Notes under the pieces: generated by a model | Told to the model about the DNA's origin: nothing | Seen by the model: only the letters and a program-made list of their open reading frames with translations | The model's database searches: none | From: Arctopsyche grandis | Taxonomy: Eukaryota > Arthropoda > Insecta > Trichoptera > Hydropsychidae | Direction: 5' to 3' | NCBI RefSeq assembly: GCF_051622035.1 | Contig: NC_135355.1 | Span: forward strand, 22,808,486-22,872,485 | DNA length: 64,000 nt | Shown: piece by piece, positions 1 to 10,060 of the stretch | How positions within the stretch are numbered: position 1 is the stretch's first letter | How the letters are laid out: every line of letters begins with the position of its first letter | Made by a program: the position numbers and the translations under genes

Positions 1-380
1 GTACATATGTGCATATTAACATATTTACATACTCAATCTATCAATTCAAATATGTCTATATTATCCGTCATATATGTATATATACAATGTATTTATGTAC
101 ATATGTTCCAATATTATTGATGGAAAATGACTTATTCCACTTTCATAACTGGCACATATTATGACGACGCCTGTTCTGCGGGAGGATACGATGGAATTCA
201 AACAGTTGCAATTCGCAGTGAGTAAAAAACGTTTAATGTTCAGATTTACAAACATCGTGACTAAAATAATTTCAATTTTAGATTTCGAGTATTTTAAGAA
301 ATTAAGTAAAGTAATTTAAGTTTATTAAATTCTTTGTAATTGTATATATTCTCGAGTAATTTAATGACGTATTGCTTCCT

Positions 381-702
381 TTAAAGCACATTGTTGTAAT
401 AAACCACAGGAACTGAATATAATATATAATATAATATAATTATTATAACATTATTAAATGTGCAATTATGAGTTGTTGACGTACAGATACGTTCTATTGT
501 CACGGGTATTCCATTAGATCCGTCTTGTTGAAGCGAGTGGAATCTATGGTTGATTTTGGTATCACTTTTGATCCTTAACTCAATTTTCACAACCACATCT
601 TGACCTTTCATTTCGTCGACTCGGATTTGTCTTGAGATATGCAAAGTTTTTCTCCAATCCTTTGTGAGAAGCATGCTATAGTACAATATTATTGCGTGGA
701 AT
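381..702 (-). other. Unassigned open segment, possible exon
   Basis: On the minus strand a segment opens after a good acceptor (tttctttatgcag, exon side at 702) and stays open for about 100 codons. It contains a charged stretch (VDEMKGQDVVVKIELRIK) and ends in Cys/Thr-rich sequence. I do not recognise the protein. No donor or partner exon was established, so it may be an exon of a gene to the left, a transposon remnant, or chance. The flanking DNA is AT-rich and noncoding. Confidence 0.2.
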
Positions 703-887
703 CTGCATAAAGAAAATTACTTTCTAGGGATTGAGAAAGTGCAAAAAAAATTTCTTCGTTTTCCATATTATAAGAAAGAGTATAGATACTACCCATATCT
801 CTACCCTACTCTCTTTTTTTTGTGCATGCTTGGGTATAATTTCCTTGAACTTCGGAGAAACTTCTCATTAATTAATTTTGTCTCCAG

Positions 888-1106
888 CTTCTGTGTGGTA
901 AGACGTCGTGCCTGTCGTTGTTGGAACAGTTGGGATTTTATGTCCCAAGTAATTATGTGCATGGTAGACATCATTTGACAGTTGTACCTTTGCCCGCACA
1001 GTTTCTTATCGGATGGCTCATATTCTTCTTATTGAAATCGTTACTAGCGTGCCTGAATGTGATATTTTCCACCTTAGTGAGCGTAGGTTATCAGAGATTA
1101 ATTTAA
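888..1106 (+). other. Unassigned open segment, possible terminal exon
   Basis: After a consensus acceptor (tttgtctccag, ending at 887) a frame stays open for 72 codons to a TAA at 1104-1106. Its second half is strongly hydrophobic (FLIGWLIFFLLKSLLACLNV), which looks like one or two membrane segments. I do not recognise it and see no upstream partner exon. It lies back to back with the minus-strand open segment at 381-702. Chance or a decayed transposon remains possible. Confidence 0.2.
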
Positions 1107-2656
1107 CATATTTGTCTGGTGGCCTGTGCTCATAATTATTTTCATAATTAGATGTGAAGTATGAGTGGAGCTATGATCTTCTCTCTTCTGTTTATTTGAT
1201 ATTTTTACTAAGTACATATGCTATTATTATAATGCTATTGATTTCTATGTATTATGTATATGTAAATGTATTTTTGTCTACATATTTTTTTTCCTCTTAT
1301 ATTTTCAATTATCGCGGTGCATTAGGAATTCATGTGATGCCGCAATAGTCCAAACTTAAATATATGAGATACATATGCAGTGTGTTTAGCCTGTGAGCTA
1401 CACAAGGGCGGTAGAAAGGTATGTTTGGATATCCAGCTGTCATCACGTCGATCTGACAGACAATTCTGATGATTTCGCAAGTGATTAAAATCCTTTAGCG
1501 TTATGTCAGAGACATTTGCTTACTTTAATGAGTGCTGGCCCCCTGTGGTATGTCGATAAAATATCAAAGCGATCGTAAATGGAAATTGTTCAAAATCGGC
1601 TAACAAATTTCTAGGCCGAACCCATAGTCAGTAAATAAAATTAAAAAAAATTATGATTTTTCACAATCACACTCCAATTAACTGTCTTCAAATTGTAAGT
1701 TACTTTGATTTTTACTTTCTATTGGTATTTTGTCCGTTGAAATTCAACAAATGATTTCGCAAAGTAATTACATAGATAAACGTATGAAATTTTTATTATA
1801 CATTGTCAAAAGAGAATGTGATGAGTATAGATCGACGCCAGAGTGCAAAAATGGGCTCAACATTGTCAATTTCTATTGTGATCCTTTTTTTTTGCTCTCT
1901 AGCTTTGTAGGTTGACAATAGGCAAACCCTCTTTTCTGGAAAATAGCACTCTATCGCCTATCCTTAGTAGTAAGTCATTAATGTGCTTTGATATAATATG
2001 CAAATATGAACAAATCATGAACTTATCACCATTACATATGTAGCAAATATGTAGTCAAACATTGTTTTACTAAGATATTTAAGTTAAACAAAGATTTTTA
2101 AATTTGTATGTGGTGGGCACAACAAGCCTGTTGATGAATCACACGTGTGGCATTCCCTCTCTGTTTTCATTAATGTTGAAATAAAAAAGCTATATGTGCC
2201 ACTGTACCGTAACTGCAATCCTGCTATGTACAGCTGACCCCGTGCGTTGTACTCAGTTCAGTGCTGACCTACACCTTGCTACTAGAAAACTAGCTACCCA
2301 TCTCAGTGTCAATGCCGAGGAAACCGGTGCATTCTACCTATGTATATTATGCAAACCCAGTCATTATACAATCGATCGGAACACGCACACCATAGCACGT
2401 GTGTCATGCTAGACCCCAGCCTCGAGGCCCCTACCATATACCTACCATGACTCAAGCCTCAAAGTGTCCCACGCAATCGTCCCACGTTTTGCACCACTGA
2501 GCACAGTTTATGTCGTATGTGCATTTGTGATGTGCTATTCTACAATGATTTGCCAGTACGACCTTCGCAAGCAATATGCTCGTGTTATATTGCATCGTTT
2601 GCATAGTAGGTACGTAGTGTGTCTACCCAACAGCGTTGTTCCAACTTACATATGAT
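1107..2656. other. Gene-free AT-rich stretch
   Basis: No ORF with coding character or recognised protein. Around 1860-1920 a short block (attgtcaatttctattg followed by poly-T and gctctct) resembles sequence at 9550-9600 and 9959-10000, so it is part of a dispersed repeat. The rest shows nothing I can assign. Confidence 0.5.
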
Positions 2657-2664
2657 ATTGTATC

Positions 2665-3585
2665 CAGTGGTGTCACCCCAATTTTGGAATAACGGGTCTC
2701 CAATTTTTTTCAATTTATACATATGAAAAAAATTATAGCCAGCAGTATGGCTTAGCGATAGTTTAGCACCAAGTGATCAGTGGGTTCGATCCGCTATACT
2801 TCTGGTTAAATTTGGGAGTTTTGTGACTCCAAATCGATCGTTTCTTATCAGAGTTTGCCAATTTTATCTGATCATTGTTGAAACGATTCCTTAAATCATC
2901 TTTCCTGTTGTCACAAATCTTCTGTATTTATTGTATGTACAATTTGTAAATATTATGTACAAAATTTAAATCCATAGATGTCTCAATGGATAATTTTATT
3001 AATTAATTGTTATTTCGCATTCTTCAGCTTTTGGAAATACAGTGATTTATGTAATAAAAAAATCCTGCATTATTTGTAATTAATTGTCTAGGAAGGCGCA
3101 TTGGGGTCTTCCTGTCAAGCCTTCCTGGTATATACATATCTATGTAAAATAAAATAAAATATGTATTTTTCGAAAAAAGGTATGCGATCGACTGCGACCT
3201 TTTCGTAGTAGGGCGAAAACACGGCGGTGAACGGCACATCGTGTGCATGGCTCCTCGCTGTGGGTAGTCTCCTTAATTTCTTCAAATATGGGATACACCG
3301 TTATCGATCACTGTCAAGCAATGATAAATACAAGCATACAATTTTACCGAAAAAGGTCCAGAGGGTCATTTTGGGGCGGGGCGTGTCGGGCGTTCAATGA
3401 ATCTGTGCATGGCACGGCTTATTTTTTTCATATGTTTAAAAGTATCTAAAAAAACCACGTGCGACATTCGTATCTTGAAAACAATTTTCAAGATTTGTAT
3501 AATTTTTGACAAAAATTATATGAATATATTTAGATTTCTAACGGGTTTCCGAAAACCCATAGAAACCATTAGGGTGACACCACTG
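2665..3585. mobile_element. Non-autonomous hAT-type element, 921 bp
   Basis: The ends are inverted repeats: CAGTGGTGTCACCC at 2665-2678 and GGGTGACACCACTG at 3572-3585. The element is flanked by an exact 8-bp direct repeat, attgtatc, at 2657-2664 and 3586-3593. A CAGTG terminus with an 8-bp target duplication is the hAT signature. No transposase frame is seen inside. A tRNA-derived SINE (about 2740-2905) sits within it. The block around 3270-3330 is similar, in reverse orientation, to 23640-23690 in the last intron of the myosin gene. Confidence 0.85.
2740..2905 (+). mobile_element. tRNA-derived SINE, copy 1 (nested in the hAT element)
   Basis: The 5' part looks like a tRNA gene. An A-box-like TGGCTTAGCG lies at 2748-2757 and a perfect B box, GGTTCGATCC, at 2783-2792. 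It is followed by the family body (gtgactccaaatcgatcgttt, then cagagtttgccaatttta). Related copies lie at 6659-6830 (plus) and, reversed, at 9130-9325 and 33750-33945. Confidence 0.8.
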
Positions 3586-3593
3586 ATTGTATC

Positions 3594-6200
3594 TCATTCT
3601 ATCTGCTTTAATCTAATTAGGAACTTATTTCCAGTAAATTAATGTTTGCTAGCCCCAGCTATTTTTAACTTCAGAACTAGTACATTCCGTGTGCTAGACT
3701 TGTATTTCAAGAAACTAAATGCGAGCTTTCTACTCCCCTTTTTTATGGCTTCCTAAATATATTCTTCCATTTTAGTGCATGCACATGTTTAATTTCGACG
3801 CATTCATGCATCCTATCCTAGTTTCTTTTCGGTTGTAATTTTTGAAAAAACCACAATATGTGCAATAAAGAATTTATCTATGAGTATAAAGTACCTACAT
3901 TTTTACTAGTGCATGAACACTTTCAATTCAATGAACTTTTACTCAAATTCGTCATGGAGCAAAGACAAAAAGGTTTCTTTTTTAGCAAATATGAATTGTT
4001 GAAATATATTCCACAAATTTTAAAATTCGCCATATAAGTCTCACAATAGGCAATTCTATTTGCTGACAAATTATGTTCACATTATTCACATCGTTAACGT
4101 TTTGTTTGAACAAATGGCGAGAGATAATTATAACCTTCGCTATGTCATTTACACTACAAAAATGAAAAAAAAGTCTTTTCCTGATGTTTTATCAACAATA
4201 CCTTAGCATAAAATTACTTTTTGACTCTACATATACATATGTAAGTAAATTTTATTCTACTTTTTGATAAAATTATATTAGTCTTTATAATTTCCTATTA
4301 ATAAAACCTACAGCGTATTCAGCAAAAGTTGTACTATTTCATTCGTTCACAACATATTAGACAATAATTTGTTCATGCACAAACTATTAGACATAAATTT
4401 AAGTATTCTCAATCGTTTGTCTCATCCTCTCTATGCTTACTCTGGGTAGCAATATCTTTAATATTAGCAGGAACAGGAATTATATCAACGTTGGAATGTG
4501 GTTTCCATAGAATTTCTCTTTTAAGTATGTACTTGGCATTTTGACATCTCAAAGGTTTTGACAGCTAAAATTTCATGTGACACCCGACAAATGAGTCTAT
4601 TAGAAGATAGCTTTTGACTGTTAGCACTTAAACTAAAACCAACAATTCGTGTATGAACAAACTAGTATGTTCATAAACGAACTCGAGTGAGCACTTGGAT
4701 TGTAACATAATACATATGTACATAAACCAGACCAAAGTTTGATTTAACAGTTTCATAAGTCAAACTGCATCATCGACAGTTAAACCGCAGCTATTTTTTT
4801 TAGATATAGTGGCAGATATATGCCACTCAATACATTTACCATTGATTAAACGTTTTTTGAAGGTTTCTATTGATGCGTCAAACAAGTAAAAGAATGAACC
4901 GATCAATTAAAAATCAGAAGCCTGAACCAGAACAATCACATCTTAAAACAATATTTTTAACTGTTAAATCGAGTAAACCGAATGCTAATCGATCTGTCGA
5001 GGTTCAATGTGTGCAAATGATTGAACGTATCAATTTGGTCCCAAATGGAAGAATGACAGGTCAATTTCAGTAGGTGGAAATACACCTATTACTGTATTGA
5101 CCGTGGGGTCGGTTCGCGAACCGTATTTGGGCACACCTGAATGTCGCACAAAGGGCAGCAATCGCAGGAGACACGCTCTGATGATGAATCGGAAGCGACG
5201 ACAGGAAGGAAGGAATTAATTCGCTGGTGCACAATGGCTGCTCACTGCTCTACGCCAAACCGATTGCCGTTCTACCTGATGACGTTTTTTTCTGGTGAAT
5301 ATCAATATATCACCGTAACTAAATATCTATCTTTTTTATCTACATATGTGCATATGTACATTCTGTGACTTCAATACAATTGATTAGTCCTAGTTCTATA
5401 CTGCGTCATCTTACATATATATGTGCAGCTTCTATTTATACCAACTTTAACACTAAATTTGGTATATTATCTCAAGGCACAGGTTTTCTGAAAAAGTTTT
5501 TTCAACTTTCAACTTTCACCGGTTTGAGCAACGCCGGGTAATTCAGCTGATATACGTAATTTGAAAAGCAATGAATCGATCGTGCATCTCTTGTGTCCAT
5601 GAACAAAATAGTCATAAATTAACACAGCATTGAGACTTAATATGATTGATACGTCATTAGTTCTTTGAAATGTCATAAAAACGTTTTCATACATTTCCAT
5701 GAGAAATTTCAGAATTTTTAAAGGTCGAATGATATTAAAACATGCTGGTACCATTATATATGTACATATGATAGGTTGCGTTCGTTCGCCTTCAAACGTA
5801 AAAGTTTCATTTAATCAACTATCGAATTTATCACAATTAACCGCAGAATCGATCCACCATAACCAATTTTGGAGAAAAGCAAAGACGAGGCTTTTGTGCC
5901 ATGAAAACACTATCTATTTGTAGCCTTTTCTGCTTTGTGACGTTTAAGGTCAAACTGACTCCACGCTCTTTATACCTTGCTGTCTTTTCTTTGTGCTATT
6001 ATATTCATTCAGCCGTTGAATGTGGTCAATCGACTGTTTTATTTTCAAATTGTACATTTAGTTAAATTGATGACGGTTTAAATTGTATATTTACTTCATT
6101 ATTTTTATCTTAGTCTTATTCTACTCGAACTAGGAATTCCAAAAATACTGACATTTGTCATCGAAAGGCTTCTCATTGTTAAATCAAAATATGTATCTAC
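3594..6200. other. Gene-free stretch with dispersed repeats
   Basis: No recognised gene. The segment 4590-4705 (tgttagcacttaaactaaaa and a downstream cacttggattgtaac) is shared, inverted, with 12590-12776. A 14-bp perfect palindrome CGGTTCGCGAACCG lies at 5110-5123. ORFs of 60-80 codons near 4870, 5141, 5509 and 5699 have no recognisable similarity. Confidence 0.5.
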
Positions 6201-6374
6201 CAGTGGCGTGCCGTGAAAATCTTTTTTCTTTTATCGCACAGCTTTACTTGCGTTTGCGCGAGCAGGATACAAGGGGATTCGGTATGACGTCACCTAGTCC
6301 CCTTGTATCCTGCTCTCGTACACGTATGTAAGGCTATGTGATAGTAACAGGAAGATTTCCACGGCATGCCACTG
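6201..6374. mobile_element. Palindromic MITE, CAGTGGCGTGC family, copy 1
   Basis: Terminal inverted repeats CAGTGGCGTGCCGTG (6201-6215) and CACGGCATGCCACTG (6360-6374). Inner arms contain agcaggatacaagggg and its complement around a centre with a TGACGTCA palindrome. It has the same terminal design as 12418-12560. No convincing target duplication was found. Confidence 0.75.
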
Positions 6375-6658
6375 GTATGAATGTATTTGGAAATATATAG
6401 TCTCAGGTATAGGAACGATATTTTCGGCATATTTTTTCTTTGATTTTAAATATCATCTGATAAACTTAGCGGTTCCTTTAAATAGCAGGTCAAAAGAGTT
6501 TCGAGTTTTGTAAACAAAAACGGTAGTACCGGTCTTGAAATTCCAATGTCCTCACTCTTCTCTTCATTACTTCTGAATACATATTCTGATTAACTAATTG
6601 AAACTATTGTGTTGGGATATCTTTGTATACGTCAAAATTCTCCAAGTGACTCAACCAG

Positions 6659-6830
6659 CAACATAGCTCAGTGGTTAGTGTATAATGCTAACAACTGAGG
6701 GGTCACGGGTTTGAGCCTTGATCCAGTGTTGCTGGCTATACCTCGGATATATGTATATATGTGTCTCCAGATCGATCAATTTCTATCAGAGTTTGACAAT
6801 TTAACTGATTTCGTTGTTGAAAATATATTT
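6659..6830 (+). mobile_element. tRNA-derived SINE, copy 2
   Basis: The A-box region is atagctcagtggttag and the B-box region gggtttgagcc, one step from GGTTCGAGCC, as expected from CpG decay. The family body follows (ccagatcgatcaatttctatcagagtttg). It is the plus-strand relative of the copies at 2740, 9130 and 33750. Confidence 0.8.
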
Positions 6831-6892
6831 ATATATGTATATATAAATTCACGAAATTCTATCGTGTTTCCATACAACAGTTTTGAATACCT

Positions 6893-7437
6893 ACATATTA
6901 GTCCGGTCAATTTAGACATTCAAGGATACATAAATTCACAACAAGCTGAAAGTGAGTAAAATTGTTCAAAACATAAATGATATGTCAAAACTCCTCATCG
7001 TTCTGATACCTGGAAAAAATTTTACCTGAGGTCAAAGGTCAAAAGTATGGGGTTTTTCGCGATTTTCAGCAAAACGGTAAGTTTTATCATAAAATTACCT
7101 CAGACAAAATTTGTAGATCATAAAATTATCTATAAAAATTGTATCAATACTTTTTTTTCTAAGAGCTACCGTTTCTGAGTTATAACGATTCAAAAAGTTG
7201 TAAAAGTTGTAATCGTCATAATATGCATTAGTACGCCACGTTTATTCCAGCGCATGAGTATTACTGCAGCATTTCAAGATGAAATAGAGAAATATTTTGA
7301 ATATGAATCAGAATGACGAGGAGTTTTGACATGTCATTTATAATTATGTTTTGAACAATTTTACTCATTTTCAGCTTGTTGTGAATTTATGTACCTTCAC
7401 GCTTACTTTTTGGTCTAATTTGACCGGACTAATATGT
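6893..7437. mobile_element. MITE with long terminal inverted repeats, about 545 bp
   Basis: The left arm (acatattagtccggtcaa..., from 6893) and right arm (...ttgaccggactaatatgt, to 7437) are inverted copies over roughly 110-120 bp, including ttgttcaaaacataaatga and caacaagctgaaa. The interior has no ORF. It abuts the end of the SINE copy at 6659. Confidence 0.8.
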
Positions 7438-8070
7438 ATGTAAAATATGTTGCTTATCTTATTAGTTTTCAATGAAAACAATTCAAATAATTTAACTAGA
7501 ATTTCTGTGTTGTAGTGGAATAACTGAATACTATCTTAGGGATTAACTGTTATCTGATGAAACGAGGTTGTGATATCAAGCGAAAAAAATTATAACTAGT
7601 TTTAGGCGAAAAAAATCGTCATACATTGACGATGAGGTCCGTTTATTTATCCAATTAACAGTAAGATATTAGTTTTTTATTGAGAGACAAATATAAAATG
7701 AACTGTAGAAGACGAATTTGCTTCAAAACAGAGGAATGCTTGTGCAACGATCGACGTAACAGTTTGTTTACGGACGTTAAGCCACAAAAAACTTCCGTAA
7801 CAAAATCAACCTACTGTTGTGGATAATGTTGGTGTTATGCAAGATGGTGCTTCTTAAAAGCTTTTCCCACAATTGTAAAATTAAAACAATCGCATGCAGT
7901 AGCGTGCATCGTGTCATGTCGGAATTAAATTCGAATCACATTGTCGTGATACACTAATTTCAATCAATCTGATTTACACACTAACATAAATGATGAATAA
8001 TCCATAGTTTGTTTCTATGTACATATGTAGTAACATGATACAAAGTGCAACTATTGATGCTTTAAGGTCG
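7438..8070. other. Gene-free AT-rich stretch
   Basis: No ORF, repeat or RNA gene that I can support. Confidence 0.5.
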
Positions 8071-8077
8071 TAATAAG

Positions 8078-8180
8078 TAGTCACCGGAGCCTGAGGGGGC
8101 CGTGTATTGTTCAAAGGTTGTAAATGCATTGTTAAAGGTTTGCCGAACAATGGATAGCACTGTGACTATCCTACCTCTAG
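8078..8180 (+). mobile_element. 103-bp element with 7-bp target duplication, copy 1
   Basis: A 103-bp unit begins tagtcaccggagcctgaggg and ends actatcctacctctag. It is bounded by a 7-bp direct repeat, taataag, at 8071-8077 and 8181-8187. A second copy at 60297-60399 differs at two positions and has its own duplication. Inside, TAGTCAC (8078-8084) pairs with GTGACTA (8162-8168) and CATTGTT pairs with AACAATG, so a transcript could fold. No ORF. The family is unknown to me. Confidence 0.8.
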
Positions 8181-8346
8181 TAATAAGATTATTCCGTCCA
8201 GCATACACAATATGAAGAATCACTTCTTTCTTGGGTTTAAATGTTTCCCTTTCATTATATGTAATTGCAAGTATCGATAACGTTCACATTCTGTTCATTT
8301 TTCTTGTACAATAGATGCAAAATATCCAAGATGGAAGATACGTATG

Positions 8347-8547
8347 CAGTGCCGATTTTAGTGGGGGCTGAGTCGGGCGCCAAATAAGTTAGGGCGCCAC
8401 ACGATGCGCCTAAGGCCCTCTAAAATTTAAAATTAGAGCGCCAAAAGCCATACAAAATTTTAGATTAGAGCGCTAAAGGCGAAATTTTTTTCTAAGGGCG
8501 TTTAGAAAAAAATCCCGAGGGCGCCATTGGGTGTAATGCCGGCACTG
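8347..8547. mobile_element. hAT-type MITE, 201 bp
   Basis: Starts CAGTGCCG and ends CCGGCACTG. An exact 8-bp direct repeat, tacgtatg, flanks it at 8339-8346 and 8548-8555. The interior contains reiterated ggcgcc/agagcgcc motifs. The termini and 8-bp duplication indicate hAT. Confidence 0.85.
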
Positions 8548-8586
8548 TACGTATGTATAATCAATGTACATAGTACTGAACGCACG

Positions 8587-8824
8587 GTGAAGCGACACGA
8601 CGCGACAAGAATAATCTCAAGTATCATAGTAACTACATATACATACATACATATATGGTAACTGATAACAATCCCTCACTTCCCGTCATACACTTATAGT
8701 GAAGTGACAGGAGGCGACAAACCATTACCGATGAAAGTCCATAGTTTCCCTATCGTGTCACATCATAACACTTGCACTGATGATCAATCGATAGTATTCG
8801 TCGTTTTCTATTGTGTCGCTTCAC
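8587..8824. mobile_element. Candidate MITE with GTGAAGCGACAC ends
   Basis: GTGAAGCGACAC at 8587-8598 and its exact complement GTGTCGCTTCAC at 8813-8824 bound a 238-bp interval. A related internal motif (agtgaagtgacaggaggcgac) occurs near 8698. No target duplication was identified. Confidence 0.5.
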
Positions 8825-9129
8825 TATGCTTTCTGGCTGAAATAACAGTAAGTCATACATGAATAATTGGGAGACTAACTGCCCAGAAAAACATTAGTAA
8901 AAAAAAAAAACAGTTTGTTCTCTTCTCCTGTAGCACATACCAATTTGATGGCTTCGTCATCGGTCGCTAGGTTCATCGAGCTCATCAATCAGATTTCTGT
9001 AATCTAAAGTAGATATGCTAATCTGATCATTTGATTAATTTAATTTTTATTTTTTTAAATAAATTTTTACCATTTAAATTTTTTTTAACCATTTCGATTT
9101 ATTAAACAACGGAACTCTCCCCTAGACGA

Positions 9130-9325
9130 CATGTGACCAACTTTGCACATATGAGGGTAGGTGGTTTCAATAATGAAACCAGATTAAAGTGGCAAACTCT
9201 GATAGAAAAAAATTGACCTGGAGTCATATACATAAATTCAGGTCTGACCAGCAATCCTGGATCCCTTGAAACCTTGAACCCGTGACCCTTCAGTTGTTTG
9301 CATTATACTCTAATATGTTGCTGGT
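9130..9325 (-). mobile_element. tRNA-derived SINE, copy 3
   Basis: Read on the minus strand it gives gtataatgcaaacaactg, ggtcacgggttcaagg (B-box region), then the body (tctatcagagtttgccac) and the shared tail ccacctaccctcat. It is most similar to the copy at 33750-33945. Confidence 0.75.
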
Positions 9326-9535
9326 TTACATCTAATTTTGTTTTTGCATCCATATTATTCTTGTATTTTTTTGATACGAGTAGCTTGGACCGACTAAGTT
9401 GAACGTTACACGAAGCGTGGATACAGGTGATCCAACCGTTTTTGAACGTTTGGACGTCCAAATTATTATATTAGTCCAATTGACTTGGTCCAAGCTAATC
9501 ACTTGGACCGGCGAACAAGATACTCGACGGCTAAA

Positions 9536-10060
9536 AAAATGGTTCACTATTGTCAATTTCTATTGTTAACCATTTTTTTTGCTCTCCTGCTTTTACGGAC
9601 AATGGAGAAGTATATTGTTATGTTATAGCAGCAACTCGATCGCCGATCTCTAGTCATCACAGAGATCGGCGGACAAGTTTCACTATTATAGGAAGTCCGC
9701 TGGGTAGTAGGGAGGATTGCAGGAGAGAGAGACAAGTAAAAGCGATCTCAATTCAATCTTATATGTTTATTTAGAACAATAGGTAATCGATGCGGGTACG
9801 CAACCGGCGCGTCAAGGCGCGACGCCAACTGTCACTACCGGACAAGGTTCGGTAGTACCAACCTTAACATTAATACATACAGTGCATAATACCAACTGTT
9901 AGGCATGAGCCACCTCATTATACATAATTATAATCATTTTATATTAATATCCTACACTATTGTCAATTACTATTGTCCTACAAAGCAAGAGAGCAAAAAA
10001 AAAGGATGAAAAAAGTGAACCATTTTTTGTAGGCAAAAGAAACTTGTCCGCCAATTGTCG
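9536..10060. repeat. Inverted-repeat region sharing attgtcaat..attgt blocks
   Basis: The block near 9541-9600 (ggttcactattgtcaatt, poly-T, gctctcctgctttta) recurs in inverted form at 9959-10025, and once more near 1860-1915. Between them a perfect hairpin, gccgatctct / agagatcggc, lies at 9642-9670 with a 9-nt loop. It is probably a decayed inverted-repeat element. No ORF of note. Confidence 0.5.

Noticed and set aside
8078-8180. The 103-bp unit as a tRNA gene or classical SINE
   Set aside because: No acceptable A and B box pair, no poly(A) or simple-repeat tail, and a fixed 7-bp duplication unlike variable SINE duplications.
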